Source of the DNA: Xanthomonas nasturtii
GTDB lineage: Bacteria; Pseudomonadota; Gammaproteobacteria; Xanthomonadales; Xanthomonadaceae
Direction: 5' to 3'
Length of the DNA stretch: 64,000 nt
Assembly (NCBI RefSeq): GCF_001660815.1
Contig: NZ_LYMI01000008.1
Span: forward strand, 1 to 64,000
Position 1 is the first letter of the stretch. Every line of letters starts with the position of its first letter. This document shows, in pieces, positions 17,275-29,300 of the stretch. The notes beneath the pieces are model-generated. The model did no database searches, was not told the DNA's origin, and saw only the letters and a program-made list of their open reading frames with translations. The position numbers and the translations under genes were made by a program.

Positions 17275-17910
17275 AGGCGTAAACGCACCCGAGACTGACA
17301 CGCTGCGCGACGCAATCGATTGCAGGTCATTGCGGTCGGTCCTCCCGAACGGAGCAGGGTGAGTACTTGGACGATGAATGTGTGCTTGCTGTGCAACGCA
17401 TCAAGCGCAAGCAGGAAATTTTTGCAGCCTGCTTGAAGACCGACATCGATTGCAGGGAAAAATTTCACTGTTCTCGCAAGACCGCTTCGCACGGCTGCAG
17501 AATTGCCGGCTGCCCGGATCCGTTGCACCGGGCCGCCGTTGCGTGACGCGTCCGCAATCGCTGCGGCGCCTCGATGCACCCCGACCTCTGACGTGAAGGC
17601 GAAAGATGCGACGCGCGCCATGCGCGTTGCGGATCACGAAAGATCACAGTAGCCGCTGCATCTTCATGTGGCCTGTGGATGACCGATCCATCACGCGCTG
17701 TCCGAGACTCCGCTACGCCGCATTGGCACACGCTGCCGGTGCCTGTTCACTCGTTTGCAGAACGTGCCGCTCACGCATTTGCCACCGGGTCGGAAGGCCG
17801 GAAGTGTCAATGTCGTGTAGACGACGCACGCCTCATTCACCTAAAACAGCCGCGTCTTTCATGCATGGCCTTGCAGGCTGGATGCATTGCAGACACACAG
17901 GAGAACCGGC
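17275..17910. other. Intergenic region, no supportable gene
   Basis: 636 bases between the terminator and the YciE/YciF-type gene. Overlapping short frames on both strands (for example plus 17679 and minus 17052-17621) lack motifs and good start sites. The short motif ATCGATTGCAGG occurs twice (near 17315 and 17447), which may be chance. The promoter for the following gene is expected near the 3' end. Confidence 0.4.
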
Positions 17911-18420
17911 ATGGCAGAACCCCAAGAAAATTTGATGGACTGGTTGCGCGACGCACACGCGATGGAGCAGCAGGCAGAGCAGATGCTCAAGGCCCAGGCC
18001 GCGCGCATCGAGCATTACCCGCAGCTCAAGGCACGCATCGAGCAGCATCTGGAGGAGACTCTAGGTCAACAGCGTCTGGTCGAATCGTGTATCGAACGGC
18101 TGGGTGGCTCGCCGTCGGTCATCAAGGACACCATGGGCAAGATGGCTGCGTTCGGCCAGGCCATGGGGGGCATGACCACCTCCGACGAAATCGTCAAGGG
18201 TGCGATGGCCAGCTATGTGTTCGAGAACCTGGAGATCGCGACTTACACCGCCTTGCTGGGTGCCGCCAGGACGGTGGGCGATGTCGAGACGCAGCGCGTG
18301 TGCGAGCAGATATTGCCGCAGGAGCAGGCCATGGCCGACTGGCTGCTGGCCCATCTGCCGGAGCTGACCGAAGAGTTCCTGGTGCGCGACGCCACCCCGG
18401 GTGTCACTGCGAAGAAGTGA
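17911..18420 (+). CDS. YciE/YciF family ferritin-like protein (DUF892)
   Basis: 169 residues, almost entirely helical. The start MAEPQENLMDWLRDAHAMEQ, the LKARIEQHLEETLGQQ stretch near 45 and the FENLEIATYTALLGAA segment near 104 hold the Glu/His ligands of the di-iron ferritin-like fold. Relatives are stress-induced cytoplasmic proteins of unclear activity. ATG 17911 has the ribosome site CAGGAGA 8 bases upstream; an upstream in-frame ATG at 17887 has none. Standalone gene near the KGG stress gene, which fits a shared general-stress theme (inference). Confidence 0.87.
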   Translation: MAEPQENLMDWLRDAHAMEQQAEQMLKAQAARIEHYPQLKARIEQHLEETLGQQRLVESCIERLGGSPSVIKDTMGKMAAFGQAMGGMTTSDEIVKGAMASYVFENLEIATYTALLGAARTVGDVETQRVCEQILPQEQAMADWLLAHLPELTEEFLVRDATPGVTAKK

Positions 18421-18580
18421 CCACCACCGCCTTGGAGCGGCCAACAGAACGACTGCGCAGTCACCAGACACGCGCGGGCGGTGCTTGAATCGGCATGTAC
18501 CATTCGTGCAATGCACGCTCCTGCACGCTGCCGCAATTGCTTGCCACGTTCTGTCGGCCGCTCTCAGGCACGTTATACCG

Positions 18581-18605
18581 GCCCCGCTTTGCGGGGCTTT
18601 TTGTT
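18581..18605 (+). terminator. Rho-independent terminator
   Basis: GCCCCGC (18581-18587), loop TTT, GCGGGGC (18591-18597), then a run of T to 18602. It lies 160 bases after the DUF892 gene and 52 bases before the M14 peptidase start. The promoter of the next gene must lie between the hairpin and 18657, or the hairpin acts as an attenuator. Confidence 0.8.
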
Positions 18606-18656
18606 TCTGCGCGCAGTGCGCTTACCCTTGAGGCTTTCCTGGCACTGGGTTCCGCA

Positions 18657-19577
18657 ATGACGACCAACGCAACCTATCCGATCGGCACGCCCGGGCAACC
18701 CTGGGGCGAGCCGGAGCGCAGCGCCTGGCGCGCGCGCCAGTTGCAGCAGCGCAGCTATGCCGACGATGTCGTGCAGCAAATCGAGGCCTTGGATGCGCGC
18801 TATCAGCGTGTGCACTACGGAGCCATCGACCACACACCAACCGATTACCCGCTGCTCGCGCTGCGTAGCGCGCCTTGGAATGAAAGCCTGCCGTGCGTGC
18901 TGGTGACCGGCGGCGTGCACGGTTACGAAACCAGCGGCGTACAAGGCGCGCTGCAGTTCCTGCAACAGCGTGCCGCCGACGATGCCGGCAGATGCAACCT
19001 GCTGGTCGCACCGTGCATCAACCCATGGGGCTACGAGCGCATTCAGCGCTGGAATGCCGCGGCAGTGGATCCAAACCGTGCGTTCCGCACCAACAGCCCT
19101 GCCGAAGAGTCGGCCGCGCTGATGCGGCTGGTGGCTGCAACCACGGGCCGGATGCTGCTGCACATCGATCTGCACGAAACCACCGATAGCGATGAGAGCG
19201 AGTTTCGCCCCGCCCTGGCGGCACGCGACGGTGCGGCGTTTGTTTCGGGCCGCATTCCCGATGGATTTTATCTGGTCGGCGATAGCGAAGACCCGCAACC
19301 GGCCTTCCAGCAGGCGGTGATCGCGGCGGTGGCGCAGGTGACGCATATCGCGCCCGCCGACGCGGACGGGCAGCTCATCGGCGCACCGGTGGTGGGCCAT
19401 GGCGTCATCAACTACCCGGTGCGGCGCTTGGGCTTGTGCGCCGGTGTCACCGATGCGCGGTACCGCACCACCACCGAGGTCTACCCGGACAGTCCAAGTG
19501 CCACTCCGGAACAATGCAATGCCGCGCAGGTAGCGGCAATTTGCGCGGCAATCGACTATGCCTTGGCGCACGGTTGA
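18657..19577 (+). CDS. M14-family zinc carboxypeptidase / succinylglutamate desuccinylase-like hydrolase
   Basis: 306 residues. The zinc site of M14 peptidases is visible: HGYET after GGV near residue 84 (HxxE) and the third ligand His in LLHIDLHETTDS near 168. The catalytic Glu sits in TTEVYPDSP near 275. There is no signal peptide, so the protein is cytoplasmic and likely acts on small N-acyl amino acids or short peptides rather than extracellular protein. The substrate cannot be read from sequence. ATG 18657 is used; the frame is open upstream through the terminator hairpin, which excludes earlier starts. Confidence 0.82.
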   Translation: MTTNATYPIGTPGQPWGEPERSAWRARQLQQRSYADDVVQQIEALDARYQRVHYGAIDHTPTDYPLLALRSAPWNESLPCVLVTGGVHGYETSGVQGALQFLQQRAADDAGRCNLLVAPCINPWGYERIQRWNAAAVDPNRAFRTNSPAEESAALMRLVAATTGRMLLHIDLHETTDSDESEFRPALAARDGAAFVSGRIPDGFYLVGDSEDPQPAFQQAVIAAVAQVTHIAPADADGQLIGAPVVGHGVINYPVRRLGLCAGVTDARYRTTTEVYPDSPSATPEQCNAAQVAAICAAIDYALAHG

Positions 19578-19820
19578 GGGCAGGGCGCGTGGAAGTAGTG
19601 AACCAGTGCTGCGCAGTGTCCAGTGCACGTGGCACCTCGCCACGCGCCCGGCCTGAGTCTCTTGGCGCGCGCTTGATCGCTAGCGGTGCGCATGCCATCA
19701 AGCTCGGCAGTGAGTCAGTGCGTGAGCGGGCGGATGTCCATCAACGCATGCCGGCATGCATGCAAGCTTGCAGGTGCAACGCCTACACTACTGCAGCCAT
19801 GAATCGCAGGAGCGCGGTCG

Positions 19821-20519
19821 ATGCACGATGATGCAGTCAATGGCATACGCAGGCGGGTGATCGGTAGCATGGCCGGGATGGCGCTCAGTGGGCGCGCGTT
19901 CGCACAACACGCCAAACAGGAGAAAGCGATGACGCAGGACAGCGGCTGGCACGGCGGCACCTGGCTCAACCGGCCGAAGACGCTGCATGTCGAGGGCGAT
20001 ACGCTGGATGTGGTTACCGATCAGGCAACCGATTTCTGGCGCAAGACGCACTACGGCTTCATCCGCGACAGTGGGCATTTTCTCGGCATCAACGCTGGCC
20101 CACGCTTCACCGCGCAGCTGCGTGTGCGCGCCCAGTACGAAGCGCTGTACGACCAGGCCGGCATCATGGTGCGTGTGGACGAGCAACACTGGGTCAAGGC
20201 CGGGATCGAACTCAGCGACGGGCGGGCGATGCTCAGCAGTGTGCTGACCAACCCGGTCTCGGACTGGGCCACGGGCCCGTACGAAGCAGACCACAAGGAT
20301 TTTTGGATCCGCGCAACGGTTGCCGATGGCGTGCTGCGCTTGCAGGTCTCTGCCGACGGCCGCAGCTGGCCGCTGGTCAGGCTGTGCCCGTTCCCGGTGG
20401 CACGCGAGTGTCTGGTCGGGCCGATGTGCTGTACGCCGGAACGCGCCGGGTTGAAAGTGCGTTTCTCGGACTGGGCGCTGACTGCGCCACTCGGCAAAGA
20501 CCTGCACGATCTCAGTTGA
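19821..20519 (+). CDS. DUF1349 (concanavalin-like fold) protein with Tat-like signal
   Basis: 232 residues from ATG 19821, which has AGGAG 8 bases upstream. The start reads RRRVIGSMAGMALSGRAFAQ, with twin arginines, a weak hydrophobic stretch and an AFAQ-type cleavage site, so Tat export is plausible. An internal ATG at 19929, also with a good ribosome site (CAGGAGA), gives a 196-residue cytoplasmic form. The body matches DUF1349: ATDFWRKTHYGFIRDSGHFL near 75, YDQAGIMVRVDEQHWVKAGIE near 112 and SADGRSWPLVRL near 182. Relatives are beta-sandwich proteins with presumed carbohydrate-related roles. No operon partner. Confidence 0.75.
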   Translation: MHDDAVNGIRRRVIGSMAGMALSGRAFAQHAKQEKAMTQDSGWHGGTWLNRPKTLHVEGDTLDVVTDQATDFWRKTHYGFIRDSGHFLGINAGPRFTAQLRVRAQYEALYDQAGIMVRVDEQHWVKAGIELSDGRAMLSSVLTNPVSDWATGPYEADHKDFWIRATVADGVLRLQVSADGRSWPLVRLCPFPVARECLVGPMCCTPERAGLKVRFSDWALTAPLGKDLHDLS

Positions 20520-20652
20520 GCGATCTGGCCGGCGCCGTGCGCGCTCGCTGTCGAGTGACAGATAGCCAGGACATCCCAGCGGTGGGCCGCGCCAGCATGC
20601 CGACACGCTGGCGCGGTGCAGCGTGTTCAACGACCGGCACCGCCGCTCTCGC

Positions 20653-22437
20653 TCAGAACAGACGCTGCAGCGCTGAGGTCGCCTGGACATAAGCGGCCAC
20701 CAGCTGCGCCTCCATCGGTTTGCAGAGCAAGTAGCCCTGCGCTTCGTCGCATCCCCAGCTACGCAACAAGGCGATTTCGTCGGCATGCTCGATGCCTTCG
20801 GCGACGGTGCGGTACCCAAGTGCGTTGGCCAGGCGTACCACCGCTTCGGCACGCACCTGCATGCCGGCCTTGGTGGCGATGCCGGTCACCAGCGAGCGGT
20901 CCAGCTTGAGCACATTGACCGGCAACTCGGTGAGGTAACCGAAATTGCTGTAGCCGGTGCCGAAATCGTCGATGGCCACGCTCACGCCCGCGTCGCGCAA
21001 TGCGCGCAGCCGCGGTACTGCCTCGACATTGCTGCGCAGCCAGCGGCCTTCGGTGATTTCCAGCTCGATACGTGTGGTGGGAATCGCCAGATCCCTGCAG
21101 CGGTTGATCACATCCGCAGCAAGATTGATGTTGCCGAAATCGCGCGACGACAGGTTGATGGAGATGGAAAAATCCAGCCCCTGCGCGCGCCACTGCGCCA
21201 GCTGCAGCAGCGCGTTTTCGATCACCCAGTTGGTGACCGTGCACATCAGGGCGGTCTTTTCGAACAGCGGGATGAACTCGTCCGGGCCGATCGGGCCGAG
21301 ACTTGCGTGATGCCAACGCAACAGCGCCTCGAAGCCGATGACCGAGAGGTCCTGAAGGTCGATGCGTGGCTGGTAGACCAGGCGAAAATCGCCAGCCTCC
21401 AATGCTTGCTCGGCATCCAGTGCCAGCCGGTAAGAGCGCTGGATCGCATCGTCATGCGAGGCGTTGTACCAGCACACGATGGCGTGATTGTTGATGGCAT
21501 CGCCCAGCGCCACCAGGCCCTTGCGCATCACATCGTTGGTGTCCGGCTGCTGCGGCGCAAAGCGCACCACACCGGCATGAAATGTCAGCGACATCGGCAC
21601 GCCGGCGGCGTCCACCGGCTTGTGCAGCATGTCGCGCAGATCCAGTAGCAGGTCTTCCATTTCATCCGGTGCGGAATTGAGCAGAAAAAACGCAAAGCGC
21701 ATCGAGGCCACGTGGTACACGGTGGCCTTGCCGCGCAATGCACGCGTCAGCACGTAGCTGGCATGGCGAATCAATTCTTCCAGCGGCTGCATGCCCAGCG
21801 CCTGCCGCGCTTCGTTGGCGGCCTGGGTGTCGTAGACCTCAATAAACGCGGCAATGGTGGGCACGCAATGGCTGCCGAAGGCGAGGGCGTCCAGATCCGA
21901 TTGCAGCTGCCGCGCGTTCAGCAGCCCGCTATGCGGTTCGCGCCTGCCTGCACCGAACTGCAGTTCAAGCTGCGCCGCCGCCACATTGGCGAACATCAGC
22001 AGTTGCTGGTGCTCCTGGCTTGCCAACCGGCGCTCGCGGGTGTCGATCACGCACAACATGCCGCCAATACCGGTTTGCGGCGCACCCACCGGCACGCAAG
22101 CGATGAAGCGCGCCGGTAGGCCGGGAAAGGCGGCGTCGCCGAGTTGGATCGGCGCCAGCGCAGCATGTTCGATCAATTCAGCCACGCCGTTGAGCGCAGC
22201 CGGCACTTGTTGGCACAACGCAATTGCCTGCTCGACATGACTGCTGCTGATGCCGCGCGCGGCCAGTACACGCAGGCGGCCGCCTTCGGTGATCGTCAAC
22301 GCAGCAGCCGGCGCCACCAGCGCGTGGCAGAGCAGCCGCGCAATCTGCTCCAGCGGCTCCATACCACCAAGATCGATCGGCACGCCCGACCAGTCGAAGT
22401 GGCGATCTTGCGGTTTGTGGTCCAGGGCAAGCGTCAT
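20653..22437 (-). CDS. GAF-degenerate GGDEF-EAL protein, probable c-di-GMP phosphodiesterase
   Basis: 594 residues. An N-terminal GAF-like sensor (about 20-170) lies before a GGDEF-fold domain (about 175-330) and a C-terminal EAL domain (about 340-594). The GGDEF signature is lost: the position reads VASMRFAFFLL. The EAL catalytic residues look complete: EALLRWHH, the NLSSRDF asparagine, LEITEGRW, IDDFGTGYSN, LKLDRSLV and AEGIEHADE. So it should degrade c-di-GMP, with the GGDEF half as a regulatory or GTP-sensing module. ATG 22437 is used; a GTG at 22521 would add 28 residues. Convergent with the DUF1349 gene. Confidence 0.85.
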   Translation of the reverse strand: MTLALDHKPQDRHFDWSGVPIDLGGMEPLEQIARLLCHALVAPAAALTITEGGRLRVLAARGISSSHVEQAIALCQQVPAALNGVAELIEHAALAPIQLGDAAFPGLPARFIACVPVGAPQTGIGGMLCVIDTRERRLASQEHQQLLMFANVAAAQLELQFGAGRREPHSGLLNARQLQSDLDALAFGSHCVPTIAAFIEVYDTQAANEARQALGMQPLEELIRHASYVLTRALRGKATVYHVASMRFAFFLLNSAPDEMEDLLLDLRDMLHKPVDAAGVPMSLTFHAGVVRFAPQQPDTNDVMRKGLVALGDAINNHAIVCWYNASHDDAIQRSYRLALDAEQALEAGDFRLVYQPRIDLQDLSVIGFEALLRWHHASLGPIGPDEFIPLFEKTALMCTVTNWVIENALLQLAQWRAQGLDFSISINLSSRDFGNINLAADVINRCRDLAIPTTRIELEITEGRWLRSNVEAVPRLRALRDAGVSVAIDDFGTGYSNFGYLTELPVNVLKLDRSLVTGIATKAGMQVRAEAVVRLANALGYRTVAEGIEHADEIALLRSWGCDEAQGYLLCKPMEAQLVAAYVQATSALQRLF

Positions 22438-22521
22438 GTCATCAGGGTCCGGGTCGAAGATCACACACTGCACCGCTACTAGAAACAAACCGAAGTCATC
22501 GATAGGTGACGAGACCTGCAC

Positions 22522-23378
22522 CGCGTGCGCGCTGCTTGGTAGCCGCGACGTTTATCTAGAGCGGCTAACAAAACTATTGCGCTCACCACGATGCGGGTGC
22601 ACCCGGCACTCGGAATCTTTATGTCACTCCTTCTCCAGTCCGGTTCTCCAAGCCGGTTCCCCCGGTGCTGTCCGCACCCGCCTGAAGACTGCTCGCGATG
22701 TTTTGCTAGTCGCCCTTACAACACGTGCGCGGCACTAGCGGTCCCGACAATAAATCGCGCTGTTGCGCTTGCGACATACAAATACCGCACCCTGCCGGCC
22801 GGTGTCGATGTGGGTAGTGGTTTTAATGCTGAAAGCGAGCTCATACAGAGGTGAAAGCATTGGGAGAACTATTTACTTCCCGCGGCGCAACAAATTTTAT
22901 TGAAAACGTTTGTGATAACTCAGTTCGCGGACAGACGCCAGATAGCGCATCAGCCTGCTTTGAATATTCCAGCCTCATCCAGTGGAATTTCTTGAAAATA
23001 CGCGATAAATCCCGCTTTTTTTTGTGATGCATGCCGTGCAAGACGTGTGCGCAACTGCGGATGAGCCGGCAAGCATACATTAGCGAGCGCGAGCAAATCA
23101 GTCGACAGATTTCGCTTGTGTCACGGATGACTCTGTGAGGTTAGTGATATCCGGCACAGTTTCAGATGTAGCGCATCGCCTATTAATCTCGCAACGACTC
23201 GATATGCGATTGGTATTAACCAAGCCATTCCTTGTCCAGGTCGTCTCTGTGTCTTGGTCGATATTCGTTGAAGCGGCGCTGCTGCTTTAAACAGGCTCTA
23301 CCGTTATTCCAATCCCGTCTTTGGAGGCGCGTGCATGGGTACGCGTCGGTCTCTGCACGGCAATCAGGGGGAATTAAA
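22522..23378. other. Long regulatory intergenic region before the giant autotransporter
   Basis: About 860 bases with no supportable gene. The 22850-23230 part is clearly AT-richer than its surroundings and holds several T- and A-runs (for example near 23010). That is the kind of DNA where a silenced or environmentally regulated promoter would sit. The GGGGGA stretch just before the start at 23379 serves as ribosome site. No palindromic operator stood out. Confidence 0.45.
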
Positions 23379-26300
23379 ATGAATCGTGCATTTGCGCTGG
23401 TCTGGAACGCAGCCATTGGCAATTGGGTGGTGACGCATGAGTTGGTACGTCGGCGCCGCAAACCCGGCTCCACCCGTCGTGTGTTGCCGGCCCTGGTCGT
23501 CCTGGCGGTGGGGGCCGCCGCGCCGGGGCTGGCCTGGGGCGCGTGTACCCCGGCCATCCCTGCAGCAGGCGCAACAGTCACCTGTTCGGGCGTGCCGATC
23601 ATCGGCAATAGCTTTGCCAGCAGCGCCAACGACCTGACCGTGAATGTTGCAGCCGGCAGCCAGATGACTGCTGGCCTGCTGGGTGGTACCGCCATCGCCT
23701 TGAGCGGCACCAATGCCACGCTCAACAATGCAGGCGCCATCGATCCTTCCGTGCTCGGGCTGCTCTCGGTGCTGAGCACCGGCGTGAGCATTGGCAATGC
23801 CAGCTCCACCGCGGTCGCCGTGAACAATCTTGCCACCGGCACGCTCTACGGCACCGGCAACCTGCTGGGTGCAAACCTGCTCAATCTCGACGGCATGGCC
23901 CTTGGAATCACCTCGGCCAGCAATGGCACGGTGCAGATCGACAATGCCGGCGTGATCGATAGCCGTGCGTTGTTGGGGCTGTCGATTCTGGGTTCGGATA
24001 CCCCCGTCATTGCGGTCACGGGTGGCGGCACGGTCAACGCCGTCAATACCGGCACCATCAACGGGCGGGTGGGCTTTCAGAGTTCGGCCACCGGCAACAG
24101 CTTCATCAACGCGGGCACCATCAATGGCAGCGTGTCGATGGGCGCGGGCAGCACCAACAGCTTCACTGCGGTGACGACCGGCAGCGTCAACAACGGCGGC
24201 GGACTTGCGCTCGAACTGCTCGGCCCGGGCGGTTTGCTGAGCTTCGCGCAGACTGGCGTGGTGGATGGCGGCCTGGGTGGCAACAACACGTTGATCCTGC
24301 AGAATTCTGCAGTGGGGACCGGCAGCGGTACGACGGGTGTCGGTACGTTGAGCACGGCGCAATACATCAACTTCGGCAATTTGCGTGTCAACAGCGGCAC
24401 CTGGTCGCTGGGCGGTGGCAGCAACTTCGGTAACAGCGCACTCGATGGCGGCGTGTTGCAGTTCGCCAATCCTGCGCAGTTGGGCAACACCATCACCGCC
24501 AACGGCGGCATCCTGCAAGCGACAGCTGCGGGCCTGACGCTGGCCCCGACCAATGGGATCACACTGGGCGCAGGTGGGCTGACCGTGCAAGGCACCAATG
24601 CGCTGACCATCGGCAGCCCGATCACCGGCACCGGCGGGTTGACCAAAACCGGCACGGGCGGACTGGCGTTGACCGGTGCCAGCACCTTCACCGGCGGCGT
24701 CAACCTGCTCGATGGCGCGTTGACGGTAGGGACCAATAACGCATTAGGCACCGGCACCGTCACCGCGTCCGGTGGCAGCGTGTTGGCCGGTGCTGCGGTG
24801 AATCTGGCCAATGCATTTTCGCTGAGCAACACGGTGGGCATTGGCGGTGCCAACGCGCTGCGGATTGGCGGTGCGGTCAGTGGCAGCGGGGTGCTCAACA
24901 AGGTCGGCACCGGCACGCTGACCTTGGGCGGCAGCAATACCTATAGCGGCGGAACCACGTTGGCTGCGGGCAGCGTATTGCTGGAAACCTCCGGTGCGCT
25001 CGGTACCGGCACGGTCACTGCAGCAGGTGGTTTGCTGGACAACACGGCACCGCTGACGTTGACCAATAATTTCGCGCTGAACAACACGCTGGGCCTGGGC
25101 GCAAGCGGCAACGCGCTGACCCTGAGCGGTACGCTGGCCGGCGTTGGTGGCGTCAGCAAGACCGGCACCGGCACGCTCGCGCTCAACGGCATCAGTACCT
25201 ACAGCGGTGGCACCACGCTGGCAGCGGGCACGCTGCAACTGGGTAGCGCCTCGGCGCTGGGCTCGGGCGCACTGAATGTCACCGGTGCATCCAGCCTCAG
25301 CACCGCTGCGCCGTCGACGGTGACCAATGGCATCAGCCTTGCCGCGCCGTTGACCTGGGCCGGCACGCAGGCACTGACGCTCAGCGGTGCCATCAACGGT
25401 GCCGGCAGCTTGATCAAGAGCGGCACCGGCGATCTCACCCTGACCAACACCAATGCCTATACCGGAGGCACCACGCTCAACACCGGGCGGTTGGTGGTCG
25501 GTTCGAATGCAGCACTGGGAACCGGTACGCTCACCGCCAGCGAAGGCGAGCTCGATGCCACGACCGCAGTAACGCTGGGCAACGCGGTTGCGCTGACCGG
25601 TACGGTGGGTGTGGGCAGCAGCGGCACTGCGTTGAATCTCACTGGCACCATCAGTGGCGCCGGCGGTTTGAACAAACTGGGTGGCGGTACGCTGACCCTG
25701 GGCGGCCTGAACACCTATACCGGCGGCACCATCCTCAATGCCGGCACGCTGGCGGTGGCCAGCGGCACTGCACTGGGCACAGGTGCGTTGAACGTCGCCG
25801 GTAATGCGGCCCTGCAAAACACCGCCGCCGCCACGCTGAACAATGCGCTGACGCTGAGCACCGGCGCGCTGACGCTCGACGGCACGCAAGCGTTGACGTT
25901 GGGCGGAGACATCAGCGGTGCCGGCAGCCTGATCAAATCCGGCGGCGATCTCACGCTAAGCGGCAACAATACCTATGCCGGCGGCACCACGCTCGCCACC
26001 GGCAAGCTCACGGTGGGCAGCAATACCGCGCTCGGTAACGGGACACTGGCCGCAGCGGCGGGCACCACCCTGGATACCGCAGCGGTGAGCACGCTCGCCA
26101 ATGCAATTGCACTCGCCGGGCAGCTCACTGTGGGCGGCAGCACTGCGCTCACGCTCACTGGCGCCATCGGTGGCGCCGGCAGCCTGGACAAGCTCGGCCC
26201 GGCCAGCCTGACCCTGGCCGGCAACAACACCTATCTGGGCGGCACCCGCCTGACGGCAGGCAGCCTGATTCTGGGCAGCGATACAGCACTGGGAACGGGC

Positions 26301-29300
26301 AGCCTGAGCGTGAGTGGCGGCTTGCTGGATAGCACCGCGGCACGCGTGCTTGCCAACAGCGTAGTGCTGGATGCGGATCTGCAACTCGGTGGCAGCCAGG
26401 ATCTCACCCTTACCGGTGGCATCAGCGGCGTCGGTGGCTTGAACAAGGACGGCGCTGCGGCGCTGACGTTGACCGGCGCGAATACCTTCAACGGCGGCGT
26501 GGATCTCAACGCGGGCAGTCTGTTGATCGGCAGCGGCGCGGCACTGGGCAACGGCGTGTTGACTGCGGCCGGCGGCACGCAATTGCAAGCGACCACGGCG
26601 GCCACGGTTGGTAACGATGTGGTCGTGAATGGTGCGCTGTCGTTGACCGGAAACAACGACCTGGGCCTGACCGGCACGGTGAGCGGCGCCGGCAGTCTGG
26701 TCAAGCAGGGCGCCGCTGCGCTTTCGCTCACCGGCAACAACCTCTATACCGGCGGCACCCTGTTGAACAGCGGTGCTCTGGTGGTGGGCAGCAATGCCGC
26801 GCTTGGCAGCGGCGCACTCACGGCCGCCGATGGCACGCTGCTCACTGCCGCGACCGCCGTGACCTTGCAAAACGCAGTCACCGCGGATGGCGCGCTCGCG
26901 ATCGACGGGCAGAACCTCACGCTCGATGGCGCGATCGACGGCGCCGGCAGCCTGATCAAGACCGGTACGCAAACGCTCACCCTCAACGGCAATAACACCT
27001 GGGGCGGTGGGCTGCAATTGCAGAGCGGGGCGTTGCTGGTCGGCAGCGATACGGCATTGGGCGTCGGCACCTTGACCGCTGCAGGCGGCACCAGTCTGGA
27101 TGCAAGCACCGCCGTTGTACTGGCCAATGCCGTCGCGTTGAATGGCACGCTGACATTGCCAGGCGCGCAGGATATCGCGCTCGATGGCGTCATCAGCGGC
27201 ATCGGCGGCCTTGCCAAACAGGGCAATACCACATTGACGTTGAGCAACGCCAACACCTTCAGCGGCGGCGTTGCAGTGGGTGCCGGGCGGTTGGTACTGG
27301 GCAGCAACGACGCGCTCGGCGTGGGCGGGCTGGTGGTCGGCGGCGCTGCCGAACTCGATACCACCGCCGCCTTCACATTGGGCAACGACGTCTTGTTGAA
27401 CGCTCCACTGACACTGGTCGGCAGCAACGATCTGGCCTTGAACGGCAGCATCGGCGGCACCGGCAGCTTGATCAAGAACGGCACCACCACGCTGTCGCTC
27501 AATGCCAACAACAGCTACGGCGGCGGCACCAGCTTGAGCGCAGGCACCATTGCCGTGGGAGCGAACGATGCACTCGGCACCGGCGCGCTGTCGGTGCTGG
27601 GCAATTCGGTATTGAGCAACGCGGTCGCCGTGGCGCTGGGCAACGACATTGCGCTGGGCGCCGCGCTCACCGTGGATAACGCCGCAGACATGCTGGCCAG
27701 CGGCGCCATCAGCGGAAGCGGCGATCTGATCAAAACTGGCCTCGGTACGCTGACCTTGAGCGGCAACAACAGCTACACCGGCCCGCTCGCGATCCAGGCT
27801 GGCACCGTGGTGGCCAGCACTGCTGCCTCGTTGGGCAATGCCAGCAATGTCGATGTCGCGGCAGGCGCAGTGTTGAATCTGACCAACGGTGGCTTGATCA
27901 ACGCGCTCAGTGGCGCAGGCGGGGTAGACACCGATGCCGGTGCCACACTGCAACTGGGTGGCGGCGATTTTGCCGGTAGCCTGGGCGGTGGCGGCAACCT
28001 GGACAAGGTGGGCACCGGCACCGTGCGCTTGCTTGGCACGAGCGCAATCGGCGGCACTACGCAGGTCAGTGGCGGTACGCTCGATGTGGTTGGCAGCCTC
28101 GGCACCAGCGCCTTGAACGTGGCATCAGGTGGCACGCTGACCGGCACCGGCCCGGCCGGTAACGTGGGCGCGGCCGTGACCGTCAGCGACGGCGGCCGGC
28201 TTGCGTTGACCAGCGGCTCGTCGTTGAGCGTGGGCGCGTTGACGCTGGCGCCAGGCGCGTTTGTCGATGTGGCATTGGCTGCGCCGAGCACTACCCGCCT
28301 GCTTGCGGTCAACGGCAATCTCACCCTGGACGGCACGCTCAACATTACCGACATCGGTGGCTTCGGCACCGGCGTCTATCGCTTGATCGACTACACCGGC
28401 GCGCTCACCAACAACGGTATGGTCATCGGCCTGTTTCCCGGTAGCGTGGACATCAGCCAGCTCGCCTTGCAGACCGCCATCGGCCAGCAGCTCAATCTGG
28501 TGGTGACCGCGCCGGGCAGCATCGTGCAGTTTTGGGATGGCGTGCAGACCACGGCCAATGGCACCGTCGATGGCGGCGCCGGCACCTGGGGCGCGGCCAC
28601 CAACTGGACCGGCCAGGACGGCAGCGTCAACAGCACCTGGCAGGGCGATTTCGCGGTGTTTTCCGGCACTGCCGGCACGGTGGGCGTGCAGGGCACGCAG
28701 AGCATCGGCGGCCTGCAGTTCGTCACCGATGGCTATCAGTTGACCGATGCGGGCGCAGGCGCACTGGCGGTGGTGGACCCGTTGACCGCGATCCGCGTCG
28801 ACCCGGGTGCAACCGCCAGCATCGGTGTCGCCATCACCGGCACTGGCGGTGTGCAAAAGCTCGACACCGGCACGCTGGTACTGACTGGTCCCAACACCTA
28901 CACCGGCGGCACCGCGCTCGGCGGCGGCAGCCTGGTGCTGGGTAATACGCAAGCACTCGGCACCGGCACGCTGACTGCCGGCGCGGGCACCACGCTCGAT
29001 GCCACCCAGGCCTTGGCCGTCGGCAATGCGGTGGTGCTCGACGGTGCGTTGACGCTGCCTGGCAGTAACGACCTGGCCTTGACCGGTGCGATCAGCGGAG
29101 CCGGCAGCCTCGTCAAGAACGGCACCTCCACGCTCACGCTGGATGGCAGCAACAGCTACCTCGGCGGCAGCGTGTTGAATGCAGGCACGCTGGCAGTTGG
29201 CAGCAACACCGCGTTGGGTGTCGGCAGTCTCTCGGTGCTGGGCGATGCAACCTTGAGCAACACGATTGCCCTGGCGCTAGGCAACAACATCAATCTCGGT

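Noticed and set aside
25956..27953. 665-residue minus-strand open frame
   Set aside because: Same cause: repeats without stops on the opposite strand; no start signals or motifs.
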